A program made the position numbers and the translations under genes. A model generated the notes under the pieces. The model saw only the letters and a list, made by a program, of their open reading frames with translations, was not told the DNA's origin and made no database searches. 64,000 nucleotides of DNA, taken from NCBI RefSeq assembly GCF_016892765.1, contig NZ_JAFEMD010000018.1:53577-117576 (forward strand), in the 5' to 3' direction. The stretch's first letter is position 1, and the number at the start of each line of letters is the position of its first letter. Source of the DNA: Microvirga arvi (GTDB lineage Bacteria > Pseudomonadota > Alphaproteobacteria > Rhizobiales > Beijerinckiaceae). Positions 8,293 to 15,847 of the stretch are shown piece by piece.

Positions 8293-8538
8293 ATGCCTGA
8301 GACCGATGAGCAGCTTGACGACGGATTGGACGGGCTGGAAACGACAAGCCGAGTCAATTTCCGGGACTATCCAAGCTCAGGGCTCGTTGTGGTCGCCGCC
8401 ATCAGCTCGGGACTGGGTTGGATGCTGTACAGATGGCTCGGCCGGAAGCGCAAGGCGCGACAGGCCGCCCCAAGCGATCCGGCGCAAGCAGACGAAACCG
8501 TTCTTCAAGCTGAGCAGCCTGTCGATAAGACCACTTGA
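8293..8538 (+). CDS. Small single-pass membrane protein (81 aa)
   Basis: An 81-residue product with an acidic N-terminus, one transmembrane helix at about 29-50 (SGLVVVAAISSGLGWMLYRW), a basic anchor RKRKARQ and an acidic tail. The positive charges after the helix suggest an N-out, C-in orientation. A GAGG-type site precedes the ATG. I recognise no family. It lies between the hemerythrin-phasin gene and another micro-membrane protein on the same strand. Confidence 0.5.
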   Translation: MPETDEQLDDGLDGLETTSRVNFRDYPSSGLVVVAAISSGLGWMLYRWLGRKRKARQAAPSDPAQADETVLQAEQPVDKTT

Positions 8539-8631
8539 ACGAACCTGACGGCACGAGCGCTGGACGAGTGCTGCAGCGCACCGCCTTCAGATCGGCCATG
8601 GCCTACCTTCAGAACATCGCAGGAGGTTTCC

Positions 8632-8712
8632 ATGGCCCATGATGCAGTTTCATTCGTCCTCGGCATCATTGCTCCCATTGCTTTGGTGAGCTGGCTTCTC
8701 GTCCTGCATTAA
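8632..8712 (+). CDS. 26-residue membrane micropeptide
   Basis: A very short gene with an ideal AGGAGG Shine-Dalgarno sequence 6 bases before the ATG. The product MAHDAVSFVLGIIAPIALVS ends with WLLVLH, so nearly the whole peptide is one transmembrane helix. Strong translation signals plus a clean hydrophobic segment make it more than a chance frame. Function unknown; peptides of this size often bind and tune larger membrane complexes. It may be co-transcribed with the 81-residue membrane protein 93 bp upstream. Confidence 0.5.
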   Translation: MAHDAVSFVLGIIAPIALVSWLLVLH

Positions 8713-9529
8713 CGGAGCGTCCCGCTCACTGAATGAACCTCATGACGGCCGTTCAGGCAGCCACATTGAACACATTTCGTTGGCTGATCGAGATTCAGCG
8801 CTGAAGAGACTTCCGTGATGACTATCATGCGGTCTTCCACGCTCCTTGAGCGGACCGATGCCAACGCGTCTTTCTATGCGCCTGCTGCAGGCTTTAGCTC
8901 TCAATCCGGCAAGCGCACGGATTGTCCGGATCCGCTCACAGAGAGCCTGTTGACGGACCGAGCACTCACCTTTCCCTTTGGTAATCCATCGTTTACTTTT
9001 CAGGCGCAGGCTCCGTGAGTGCCTGACTGGCACGGTCCTCCCTCTCTGGTCGCGAAAGCGACCCCCCTAGAGCGCCATCTGTCAAGGCGCTCTTTCTTTA
9101 GGTCATTTGTGGTGGCTGAAATACGCGCTGTGCAGGCTTGCAAAAGCCATGCTTCGGCTGCTCCTCAATGGCTTGGTCCGCTTTGTCCTGCAGAGCAAAG
9201 GATGATCTAATAACACCTGAAAATCTTCTGCTATCCCTGATAGATTGTCTTAGAATATTTTCTTATCGGCATCACTGTTCTCTGATTGGCGGAAAAATTA
9301 CTGCCCCGCCACGATGTTGCCTTATTCAGTATTCAGAACATTCTCGCCGGATCACAGAATATTGATTTTGAAGTCGGCACTATTATGAACGCTCTATTGA
9401 ACGTTCACCTGTAGCTGTACGTATCCTGCGTTTTACTCCAAGTCTATCGCAGCAGTTTCTCCATAGAACCGCGCAATTATTACTTAAAAGCCTCGAAAAA
9501 GAGGCTCACTCAATTTTGGGGCAGATATC
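8713..9529. other. Long intergenic region
   Basis: A frame at 8815-9018 (67 codons) has no convincing ribosome binding site and no family resemblance, so I do not call it. A terminator lies at 9069-9099. From about 9200 the sequence becomes clearly AT-rich and runs to the alginate lyase start; this long low-GC leader probably carries the promoter and regulatory sites of that gene. Confidence 0.45.
9069..9099 (+). terminator. Rho-independent terminator
   Basis: AGAGCGCC (9069-9076) pairs with GGCGCTCT (9086-9093) and is followed by TTCTTT. It ends a + strand transcript that comes from the micropeptide region. Confidence 0.65.
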
Positions 9530-11116
9530 ATGGCTTTGAATCCCTCTGTCGCACCTGGCGGCAATTTTGACTTGTCCAATTGGAAGATCACCCTTCCCAC
9601 CGACTCCAATGGCGGCTTCAGCGGCACCGCCATGGAGGTGAAGAACCTCTCCACCTACCAGAATTCCAAGTACTTCTACACCGCCGCCGATGGCGCCATG
9701 ACCTTCATGGCTCCGGTCGATGGCGCCACTACCAGCGGCTCCTCCTACGCCCGTTCCGAGCTGCGCGAGATGAACGGCACCGCGAATGCTGCTTGGAACC
9801 TCAGCACCGGCGGCTTCATGAGCGCCACTTTGGAGGTCGATGCCGCTCCCAACCGCGACGGCATGGGCGGCCGCATCATCGTCGGCCAGATCCACGGCCA
9901 GGACAATGAGCTGGTTCGTCTCTACTGGGAAAACGGCAAGCTCTACTTCGCCAACGATCAGGCCGGATCCAGCAACAGCGAGACGAAGTTTTACTTCGTG
10001 AATGCTTCAGGCCAGCAGCCGAGCGTATCGCTGGACGAGCGCTTCTCCTACACGATCAACGCCAAGGGAGAAAATCTCGAGGTAACGGTCTTCGCCGACG
10101 GTCAGATCTACAAGTCGGTCAGCAAGATCAACAGCGTGTGGCAGTCGGATACGTTCTACTTCAAGGCCGGCGCCTATCTCGGCGCGAACGAGACCAACGG
10201 CACAGGCTACGGGCAGACCTCCTTCTATGCCCTGAACTTCAATCACAACGGCACCGTGACGACGCCGACGCAGCCCACACAGACGCCGACGCCTGAGTCG
10301 AATGACGATGCCGTCACGGCGGCGGACGACCGCTATGCGGCGACCGAGGATCAGGCGCTGACGGTGAGCGCGGCCCAGGGCGTGCTCGCCAACGACACCG
10401 CCGCCGACGGCGGCAAGGCCGCCGTGGCCGGCACCTTTGCCACCGCCCAGGGCGGCAGCGTCAAGCTCAACGCCGACGGCTCCTTCGTCTACACGCCGAA
10501 GAGCAACTTCTTCGGCTCGGACAGCTTCGGCTACACCGCCAAGGACGCGGACGGCGACACCGACGCCGGCACCGTGACCTTCACGGTGGCCGATGTGGCC
10601 GAGACGGGCACGCCGACCAGCCCGACGACGCCCACCACGCCGACGACGCCCGCCCCCGCGCGGCCGACGACGACCACCACCCTCAACGGCACGAGCGCCG
10701 CCAACAGCCTGACCGGCACCTCCGGCAACGACCTGATCGACGGCAAGGGCGGCGACGACAAGATCTGGGCCAAGAACGGCTCCGATGTGCTCATCGGCGG
10801 CGCGGGCAAGGATGCCTTCACCTTCGACACCAAGGCCGGCAGCAGCAACGTGGACGTGATCGTCGACTTCAACGTGGCCGATGACACGATCCGCCTCAAC
10901 GACTCGGTCTTCACCAAGCTCAAGTGGGGCGCGCTCTCCGCGAGCAGCTTCGTGGTGGGGGAGAAGGCGTTGGATTCCGCCGACCGCATCATCTACAACG
11001 ACAAGACAGGGGCCCTGTCCTACGATGCGGACGGCACGGGCTCGACGGCGGCCGTCAAGTTCGCCGTGATCGAGAATCTCGCCAGGCTCACGGCGGCCGA
11101 CTTCATCGTCATCTAA
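9530..11116 (+). CDS. RTX-type alginate lyase (PL7) with cadherin-like domain
   Basis: A 528-residue secreted enzyme. Residues about 8-235 form a PL7 (alginate lyase 2) jelly roll with all three signature blocks: RSELRE, QIH and YFKAGAY, carrying the catalytic Arg, Gln/His and Tyr of the family. A Thr/Pro linker leads to a cadherin-like/VCBS-type domain (about 265-360), a second TPTTPTTP linker, and a short RTX region (GTSGNDLIDGKGGDDKI, GGAGKDAF) with a C-terminal secretion-type end. There is no Sec signal peptide, so export by a type I system is expected; no ABC/MFP exporter genes are adjacent. It cleaves beta-linked uronates by elimination; the true substrate may be alginate, polymannuronate or the cell's own exopolysaccharide. 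Monocistronic, ending in a strong terminator. Confidence 0.87.
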   Translation: MALNPSVAPGGNFDLSNWKITLPTDSNGGFSGTAMEVKNLSTYQNSKYFYTAADGAMTFMAPVDGATTSGSSYARSELREMNGTANAAWNLSTGGFMSATLEVDAAPNRDGMGGRIIVGQIHGQDNELVRLYWENGKLYFANDQAGSSNSETKFYFVNASGQQPSVSLDERFSYTINAKGENLEVTVFADGQIYKSVSKINSVWQSDTFYFKAGAYLGANETNGTGYGQTSFYALNFNHNGTVTTPTQPTQTPTPESNDDAVTAADDRYAATEDQALTVSAAQGVLANDTAADGGKAAVAGTFATAQGGSVKLNADGSFVYTPKSNFFGSDSFGYTAKDADGDTDAGTVTFTVADVAETGTPTSPTTPTTPTTPAPARPTTTTTLNGTSAANSLTGTSGNDLIDGKGGDDKIWAKNGSDVLIGGAGKDAFTFDTKAGSSNVDVIVDFNVADDTIRLNDSVFTKLKWGALSASSFVVGEKALDSADRIIYNDKTGALSYDADGTGSTAAVKFAVIENLARLTAADFIVI

Positions 11117-11137
11117 GAACGCAAGCCACTGGGACAC

Positions 11138-11170
11138 GAGCGGCTCCGGTTTGGACCGGAGCCGCTCTTC
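11138..11170 (+). terminator. Rho-independent terminator after alginate lyase gene
   Basis: A 13-bp perfect stem GAGCGGCTCCGGT (11138-11150) / ACCGGAGCCGCTC (11155-11167) with loop TTGG, followed by TTCGTTT. Confidence 0.85.
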
Positions 11171-11270
11171 GTTTGTGCTCGGGAAGATGAGTACAGTTCG
11201 AAGAATTGCACGATTGTGACGCGCCGCTCTCGCCTGCGAGCAGCGATTTCATCTCGTGCGTTTTCATTTC

Positions 11271-12179
11271 TCAGGGACGAGGGGCAGACCTCAGGGCGCT
11301 GCCCGTGTAGATCGCAAGGGCCGTCCAAATCAGTCCGAAAGCGACCGCATCGATCCACCCGAAGGCCTCCCCATAGGCGAGCACGCCAAGCGCAAGCTGG
11401 CCTGACGGCGCCAGATACTGCAGAAGGCCGATGGTGGAGAGCTTCAATCGTTGAGCGGCCGCAGCAAACCAGATGAGTGGCGCCGCCGTGCTGAACCCTG
11501 TGAGAATGAGAAGCAGGTCGAGGTCCGGACGCCCTTTGAACGCTGCAGCGCTGCCATCCGCAATGGTCATCACCAGATAGCCCAGCGCCAAGGGCGTGAG
11601 CAGCAGGGATTCGATGCAAAAACCGATGAGCGGGGTCACCGGCACGATCTTCCGGACCAGACCATAAAAGCCGAAGCTGCATGCCAAAGCCAACGCGACC
11701 CAGGGCATCTCGCCGGAGGAGATGCCCAAGACGAGCACTCCCGCTCCCGCAAGAAGGCAGGCGACCACCTGGGCCGGGTGAAGCCGCTCTTTCAGGAACA
11801 GTACACCCAGCACCACGTTCAGAAGTGGATTGATGAAATAGCCGAGGCTCGTCTGGACGAGATGCCCGGAGTTCACGGCCCAGATATAGATCAGCCAGTT
11901 GATCGCAATCAGACCGGCCGAGATGCTCAACAAAATGAGACTCTTCCCGGAGAGCACAGCCTCAACAAGCTTGTTCCATTGTCTGAAGGCAAGGATCAGC
12001 CCAAGAGCAAACAGGCTCGCCCAAACGATGCGGTGAGCCAGGATCTGAAGGGCCGGGATGGATGAGAGGAGCTTGAAGTGCAGCGGAACGGCCAAGCCCC
12101 ACATGAAGAAAGCGGCCAGTGCATAAAGAACGCCGACCCGCGTCCGACGCGCTTCGGCAGTCTCTGGTCCTGATCCCAT
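11271..12179 (-). CDS. rarD: EamA-family permease RarD
   Basis: A 302-residue inner-membrane protein of the drug/metabolite transporter superfamily with about ten hydrophobic helices in two EamA halves. The N-terminal block GVLYALAAFFMWGLAVPLHF and the TSLGYFINPLLNV motif are characteristic of RarD. Family members are thought to export small metabolites; the substrate is unknown (RarD of Pseudomonas was named from chloramphenicol sensitivity). The frame is open to 12332, but the extra N-terminus is Arg/Pro-rich and not hydrophobic, so the ATG at 12179 (MGSGPETAEARR), close to the usual length of about 296, is chosen. It is the last core-type gene before the island boundary. Confidence 0.85.
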   Translation of the reverse strand: MGSGPETAEARRTRVGVLYALAAFFMWGLAVPLHFKLLSSIPALQILAHRIVWASLFALGLILAFRQWNKLVEAVLSGKSLILLSISAGLIAINWLIYIWAVNSGHLVQTSLGYFINPLLNVVLGVLFLKERLHPAQVVACLLAGAGVLVLGISSGEMPWVALALACSFGFYGLVRKIVPVTPLIGFCIESLLLTPLALGYLVMTIADGSAAAFKGRPDLDLLLILTGFSTAAPLIWFAAAAQRLKLSTIGLLQYLAPSGQLALGVLAYGEAFGWIDAVAFGLIWTALAIYTGSALRSAPRP

Positions 12180-12390
12180 CGCTATCGACCCTGTTGACCT
12201 GTTGGACGCAGCGACTTGTGCCGGAGATCGCCGCTCGGGTCCTAGTTCAAAATTCGGAAGGGGTACAGTCCAATGAGCGGGCCTCCTCCAAGAGCAGGAG
12301 CCTTGAGCCCATGCCTCCGGAAGGCGCGCCAAATCAGGTTCTCAGACGGCATGCCTCGAACCTGCAAGATCTCAACCACTGATTTTGAAG

Positions 12391-12440
12391 TGGTACGGCC
12401 GCCCCGGCTCGAACGGGGGACCCCCAGATCCACAATCTGG
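12391..12440 (-). other. 3' half of a tRNA-His(GTG) gene: island attachment-site scar
   Basis: Read on the minus strand, 12440 to 12391 gives the anticodon stem-loop CCAGA-TTGTGGA-TCTGG (anticodon GTG), the variable loop GGGTC, the T arm CCCCG-TTCGAGC-CGGGG, the acceptor strand CGGCCGT, A73 and CCA. The D arm and the 5' acceptor strand are absent. A73 fits alphaproteobacterial tRNA-His, some of which lack G-1. A tRNA 3' half next to an integrase gene is the classic att duplication; a complete tRNA-His should lie at the far end of the island, beyond the window. Confidence 0.75.
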
Positions 12441-12583
12441 CAGCCGCACTGATCATAAGCGATCAGTAAGCATCATAGCACCGAATTTTATTGACAATTC
12501 AATGGGGACCACCAGATCATGTGATCCGAGATGATCGCTGGCAAGTATCAGCCTGCTTACCAGCTGCTTACCAGCAGGGTCCC

Positions 12584-13747
12584 ATGCGCTTCTCAAAGCA
12601 GTCCGTTTCCAGCCTCCAAATTCCCGCCGGAAAGCCCTACCACATCGAATGGGATGAGGTGCTCCCGGGCTTTGGAGTCCGCATCAACCCGACGGGCAAA
12701 GTCTGGGTGGTGCAGTACCGCGCCGGTGGCAAATCCCGCCGCGAAACCATCGGCCGTGTGGATACTGTTCCCCTTGATGCGGCTCGCGAGAAGGCGAAGA
12801 AGACACTTGCGAAGGTGCAGCTGGGGTCAGACCCTCACGCCGAGAAGGCACAAGCCAAGGCGCGCGCGAAGATCACCTTTGAGGCTGTCGCTGAGCGGTA
12901 CCTGAAGCATGCGCAGGACCGCCTGAAGCCGCGCAGCTTCGAGGAGGTCGAGCGTCATCTGAAGAGGCATTGGCAGCCTTTGCAGGGACTGCCCATCAGC
13001 GAAATCAGACGGGCTCTGGTCGCGAACCGCCTCGAGGAGATTGCCCAGCAGAGCGGGCCTGTTGCGTCCAACCGTGCCCGTGCCGCCCTGTCTGCGCTTT
13101 TCGCCTGGGCAGTGGCAGCTGGGCTCGCTGAGGCCAATCCAGTTATGGGCACCATGAGGGTGGCCGTCGAAGTCTCCCGCGAGCACGTCGTCACAGACGA
13201 AGAGCTGGCCGCCATCTGGAGGGCCTGCCGCGATGACGATCATGGCCGCATCATTCGGCTTCTGCTCCTGACGGGCCAGCGGCGCGACGAGGTTGGGGAC
13301 ATGAAGTGGTCGGAGGTGGACCTCGGCCAAGCACTCTGGATCATTCCAAGGGAGCGCACGAAGAATGGTTTGACGCACGAGGTGCCCCTCAGTGATGCCG
13401 CCTTGCACATTCTGCAGAGCATCCCCCGCCGAGAGGGGCGCGAGTTTGTCTTCGGCGAGGGCCAAGGCGGGTTCAGTGGGTGGTCGAAATCGAAGACCCG
13501 CTTGGATATCCGTGTTGCTAAAGGCGGGGCTGTATTGCGCCTTTGGCGCCTTCACGACCTCCGGCGAACGACGGCAACACGCTTAGGTGAACTCGGCACC
13601 CTGCCCCACGTCATTGAGGCAATCCTCAACCACATCTCAGGCCACAAGGCAGGGGTAGCTGGGATCTACAATCGCGCAACCTATGCTAGAGAGAAACGCG
13701 AAGCATTGGACCTATGGTCCAAGTATATAGCGGGCCTAACTACTTAG
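12584..13747 (+). CDS. Tyrosine recombinase / P4-type integrase (intact)
   Basis: A 387-residue integrase. Residues about 1-85 form the Arm-type DNA-binding domain (SLQIPAGKPYHIEWDEVLPG, RRETIG), 100-185 the core-binding domain, and 205-375 the catalytic domain. Catalytic residues seen are Arg in LLTGQRRDEV, HxxR in HDLRRTTATR, His in HISGHK and the presumed nucleophile Tyr in GIYNRATY. The frame is open from a TTG at 12491 but the ATG at 12584 (MRFSKQSVSSLQ) matches the family start. It lies 144 bp from the tRNA-His 3' fragment and points into the island, so it probably inserted the island at that tRNA. Four decayed relatives occur downstream. No excisionase is adjacent. Confidence 0.9.
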   Translation: MRFSKQSVSSLQIPAGKPYHIEWDEVLPGFGVRINPTGKVWVVQYRAGGKSRRETIGRVDTVPLDAAREKAKKTLAKVQLGSDPHAEKAQAKARAKITFEAVAERYLKHAQDRLKPRSFEEVERHLKRHWQPLQGLPISEIRRALVANRLEEIAQQSGPVASNRARAALSALFAWAVAAGLAEANPVMGTMRVAVEVSREHVVTDEELAAIWRACRDDDHGRIIRLLLLTGQRRDEVGDMKWSEVDLGQALWIIPRERTKNGLTHEVPLSDAALHILQSIPRREGREFVFGEGQGGFSGWSKSKTRLDIRVAKGGAVLRLWRLHDLRRTTATRLGELGTLPHVIEAILNHISGHKAGVAGIYNRATYAREKREALDLWSKYIAGLTT

Positions 13748-13839
13748 ACTGGTTGGGTGCAGTTGAAAGATCGGCGATCATAGATAGGCTTGGATAGCCA
13801 GCCAACGCCCTCGCAGAGTTCAAGATCACCCAAGCCGCC

Positions 13840-14835
13840 TCAATAGGGAATAAGAGGCACTGCAAGCTCATTCAGCGCTCGAATAAAACACTCTTTCTTC
13901 ATGTGAAGCTGCGTACTCGGATTTCTGATCTGGGACATTACATCTACGTCTAACCCGGATTGTGCGTCCTGAACCCTCAACACTTCCAATCTTGGCGATG
14001 CTAGATCCAAGACATTCAATTTGTAAGACTCGATAAAGTCCTCACTCGGTGAGACCGTTCCGAAAAGACTGGCCCACTCTCCGCTTGCATATATGTTGTA
14101 TACAGAATCTCTATTCCGCGGTTCGCTTCTGGCCGCGAAAATTCCAAACCTTTGGAACCGTCCATTGTCAGCAACTCGGTGACTAAGGCGCTTCCAAGAC
14201 GTATAGCATCCTCGCTGCCGAAAGACGTCTTGATCCCGCCAGAGAATGTGCCCGGCCTCGTGAGCCAAGATGCCAAGCAATGTCGTGTCAAATCCAGCAG
14301 CTCGGGTACCAAATGTTGATCCTAATCTAGCTGATGTATACGTGGCCTGTCCTTGATATCGACCTCGATTTATGCCTCGCACAGCTGCATTGATATTGGT
14401 TTCATGACTCGCAAAGTCCGGTTGCTGTTCCCACAGCCTTGCACTGAGGCCGATCGCACTTTGAGGTTGCCCTTGCTGGTCTAAGTCAGCCCAAAATCCC
14501 CATCCGCCCGGTGAGGTCCGTCCTGCCCGTGTGCTAGGTGGATTTAGATCGGGATCAATAAAGACGTAATCAAAAACACAAAGCTGTTTGCGAAAGAATG
14601 CCGGAGCTCCTTTGAAAGCGTCATAAAGACCGATGCTGTACGTCTGCAGCTCTAAAGGGTTCAGCGCTCGGGCCTGTGGCGGGCGGTCTTTGGATCCTAC
14701 TCGCTCTGGGTGGTATTCCTGGGTTAGGATACGCAACTTTGATTCCGCGAAATCAGAAAAGTTGTCGTGGCAAAGACTGTATGCACTGGAAAAGGGAATA
14801 AGTACTACGAATACGATTAAGCTGAGTAGCTTCAT
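13840..14835 (-). CDS. Secreted putative zinc metallopeptidase (HEAGH)
   Basis: A 331-residue protein with a Sec signal peptide (MKLLSLIVFVVLIPFSSAYS) and a HEAGH zinc motif at about 192-196. A downstream SEDFIE segment (264-269) resembles the SxEDFAE region that supplies the third ligand in putative zinc-binding/lethal-factor-like peptidases. Several cysteines suggest a disulfide-bonded periplasmic or extracellular protein. The ATG has an excellent GGAGGA site. Visibly lower GC than the core genes and an island position point to transfer. No obvious partner lies nearby; the convergent neighbour is the integrase. Catalysis is inferred from the motif only. Confidence 0.6.
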   Translation of the reverse strand: MKLLSLIVFVVLIPFSSAYSLCHDNFSDFAESKLRILTQEYHPERVGSKDRPPQARALNPLELQTYSIGLYDAFKGAPAFFRKQLCVFDYVFIDPDLNPPSTRAGRTSPGGWGFWADLDQQGQPQSAIGLSARLWEQQPDFASHETNINAAVRGINRGRYQGQATYTSARLGSTFGTRAAGFDTTLLGILAHEAGHILWRDQDVFRQRGCYTSWKRLSHRVADNGRFQRFGIFAARSEPRNRDSVYNIYASGEWASLFGTVSPSEDFIESYKLNVLDLASPRLEVLRVQDAQSGLDVDVMSQIRNPSTQLHMKKECFIRALNELAVPLIPY

Positions 14836-15449
14836 TGTCTTCCTCCAAAGAGATACTACTCTTGCATAGTCTGCACCGACAAAGTCTCAGATCTGCATTA
14901 GTGATCTGGAATCAATCGCAACTATGCAAATATATGCAATGTGAACGCAAATAAATACTACAGTTTAACTGAATAGGGTGTTGCAAACAGATATTTGTGG
15001 GCACCGCAGTCGGGTTAATCGAAGATCGTTATGATCTCAGAATTAGCACTTGCTGTGCAGGGATGTTTAATGCCTATTTCGCACGTAGAACTGTTTCGTT
15101 ACTATCATGGCGGCGCAGCCTTGATGTGAAAAGACGTGCATCTTGACGGAACGTCTCAATACGCCACACCAATAAGTTTACCTGCCGTAGTTTCGCGATG
15201 AGCGTCGGTCCCAGCAACCGCGTGAGGGAATGCGCCCCTGTGCTGTCTGATGGATGGCTTATTCCAGGAGAATGTCCAAGGACTATGCCAGATTAGTCTT
15301 GGTTATTTGGCATTACGGACTGCTCTTCACTTGGAAATCTTTAGTCGACGCTACTTGACAGTTTAGACGACTCGGCAGTCTACTTAACCTCAAGCGCGCC
15401 TCATCGACACGATCCATAGATCATTTAACGGTTTGGGGGACGTCCTTAC
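14836..15449. other. AT-rich intergenic region upstream of the YcaO locus
   Basis: A 614-bp stretch with no gene I can support with confidence. A 32-codon ATG frame at 15031-15129 encodes a peptide with one Cys and the ending YYHGGAALM; its ribosome binding site is weak (GAAG). It is worth noting only because a peptide-modifying YcaO-TfuA pair lies 0.7 kb downstream. Promoters for the metallopeptidase (leftward) and the YcaO locus (rightward) must lie here. Confidence 0.35.
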
Positions 15450-15812
15450 ATGCTGAAGTGGCTACGAAATTCATGGCGAACCTCCCTTGTGGCTGGGGTC
15501 AGCGCATTGTTTTCACCGGCCTTTGCCCCCAAAGCCAGCGCATCCGTTCCCAGCGATAGGTCTGACGGCTCAGTCATTCTCAAGCGTGAGAATGGAGCTC
15601 TGTTGATTTCTGAACGGGGCAGCCCATTCCAACCACTGAACTTAGGCGATACGCCAGAGGCCGCCGAGTTGCACAACCTGTTTCGAAAACTATCACCTAA
15701 TGGATCTGCCGTGCGCGTTCCGGTCGATCGACGCATTGTAGCGGATGGTGGCATGGGAGCCTCGAAGCCTCTACAGAAGAAGCAGGGCCGACCGTCGTCT
15801 GGCAAGCGGTAA
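15450..15812 (+). CDS. Small exported protein heading the YcaO-TfuA locus; possible substrate
   Basis: A 120-residue product. A Sec-like leader (MLKWLRNSWRTSLVAGVSAL, hydrophobic to about 30 with an ASA cleavage-like site) precedes a hydrophilic part ending in a Gly/Ser/Lys-rich tail (GGMGASKPLQKKQGRPSSGK). A GGGGGA site lies 9 bases before the ATG. It contains no cysteine, so azole/azoline formation could use only Ser/Thr, whereas backbone thioamidation needs none. It is 35 bp upstream of the YcaO gene on the same strand, so co-transcription is likely. It may be the modified substrate, an immunity/helper protein or unrelated; sequence alone does not decide. Confidence 0.5.
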   Translation: MLKWLRNSWRTSLVAGVSALFSPAFAPKASASVPSDRSDGSVILKRENGALLISERGSPFQPLNLGDTPEAAELHNLFRKLSPNGSAVRVPVDRRIVADGGMGASKPLQKKQGRPSSGKR

Positions 15813-15847
15813 ACATGTAGACCGCCTTACACGAAGCTGCTGGATCG

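Noticed and set aside
8815..9018. 67-codon frame before the terminator at 9069
   Set aside because: No convincing ribosome binding site, membrane segment or family; a competing minus frame is equally long. The terminator can belong to the micropeptide transcript.
10007..11137. 376-codon minus-strand frame under the alginate lyase
   Set aside because: It is an antisense shadow of the repetitive, GC-rich linker and RTX coding region, with extremely Gly/Arg/Val-rich composition.
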